This document shows, one piece after another, positions 6,416 through 6,756 of a stretch of 6,756 nucleotides of DNA. The stretch spans positions 1 through 6,756 of the forward strand of contig CADAXH010000068.1 of NCBI GenBank assembly GCA_902791785.1, read 5' to 3'. Numbering within the stretch: position 1 is the first letter of the stretch; each line of letters starts with the position of its first letter. This stretch comes from an uncultured Ruminococcus sp. (lineage in GTDB: Bacteria > Bacillota > Clostridia > Oscillospirales > CAG-272). Position numbers and translations under genes: made by a program. The notes beneath the pieces are model-generated. The model saw nothing but the letters and a program-made list of their open reading frames with translations. It was not told the DNA's origin and did not search any database.

Positions 6416-6756
6416 TCATTTGCAAATCAGTCAACAATTAAGAAGATAATCTCAATCGCAATAGTGATTGCAACCTTTTTGACAATGCAGGGCATAGTCA
6501 TTTTGGCTGCAGACATAAAAAACGAGATTGTCGGAAGCACAAATTCTTCAGAAGGCGTCATTGACGAGAATGCTGTTGAAGACAATTATGAAGAAGACGA
6601 ACATGACGTTGAGACACCTGTTAATCCTGCAGCAAGAATAATGGCAGAAATACGGAAGCAGATTGAAAACGGGACACTCTCTCCTTTGACAGATGAAACT
6701 AAAATTGCTGAAATTGAAAGATTGGTAGAAAGAACACCAAATAACAGAAACTTAAC
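6410..6756 (+). CDS. Secreted acidic protein of unknown function (3' end outside window)
   Basis: The reading frame stays open from the ATG at 6410 to the window end, with 115 codons visible. AGGAAAGGA at 6392-6400 lies 9 bases before the start, a good ribosome site. Residues 11-12 (KK) followed by a hydrophobic stretch of about 21 residues (13-33) and ILAAD form a typical signal peptide, with signal peptidase I cleavage probably after Ala33 or Ala34. No lipobox cysteine is present. The mature N-terminus is polar, and then strongly acidic at about 49-68 (many Glu and Asp). A helical, charged stretch begins near NPAARIMAEIRKQIE (about 72-86). I do not recognise a family. An acidic linker after a signal peptide is common in exported or wall-associated proteins, whose functional domain would lie downstream. 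The gene is separated from the operon to its left by the 6175-6210 terminator. Confidence 0.75.
   Translation, partial: MKSFANQSTIKKIISIAIVIATFLTMQGIVILAADIKNEIVGSTNSSEGVIDENAVEDNYEEDEHDVETPVNPAARIMAEIRKQIENGTLSPLTDETKIAEIERLVERTPNNRNL

Overview
The window looks like chromosomal DNA from a low-GC anaerobic Clostridia-type Firmicute, possibly Lachnospiraceae. That is an inference from AT-rich composition, frequent AGA arginine codons, purine-rich Shine-Dalgarno sites, the style of the diguanylate cyclase and anion permease proteins, and a GHKL-type kinase remnant. No marker gene fixes the species. I see no rRNA, tRNA, CRISPR array, insertion sequence or phage gene.

Layout, left to right. (1) 1-482, minus strand: a TetR-family regulator cut by the window edge. 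Its promoter carries two abutting 17-bp palindromes that look like its own operators. (2) 600-3494, minus strand: a complete cytoplasmic GH2 beta-galactosidase of the LacZ type, with its own promoter and a tight intrinsic terminator that ends where the tetR -35 box begins. (3) 3495-3679: a divergent control region with back-to-back promoters for lacZ and the rightward operon, plus two short palindromes. (4) 3680-5023, plus strand: a two-pass membrane diguanylate cyclase with an extracytoplasmic helical sensor region, an intact GGDEF site and no inhibitory I-site. (5) 5044-6156, plus strand: a small SLC13/ArsB-like (ion transporter superfamily) permease, 20 bases after the cyclase and presumably co-transcribed. 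A 10-bp hairpin sits in its first codons. (6) 6175-6210: a strong, probably bidirectional terminator. (7) 6194-6415, minus strand: what looks like the orphan C-terminal end of a GHKL sensor kinase, whose stop codon lies in the terminator loop. (8) 6410 to the window end, plus strand: the start of a secreted acidic protein of unknown function.

How the parts may work together. LacZ hydrolyses lactose or related beta-galactosides inside the cell, but no sugar permease lies beside it here. The cyclase and permease form a two-gene unit, which suggests, as inference only, that a c-di-GMP signal is linked to an anion or carboxylate the permease carries. The TetR protein probably represses itself and whatever lies beyond the left edge. 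I found no convincing new multi-gene system. The most useful leads are the duplicated TetR operator, the cyclase-permease pair with its early hairpin, and the kinase remnant.
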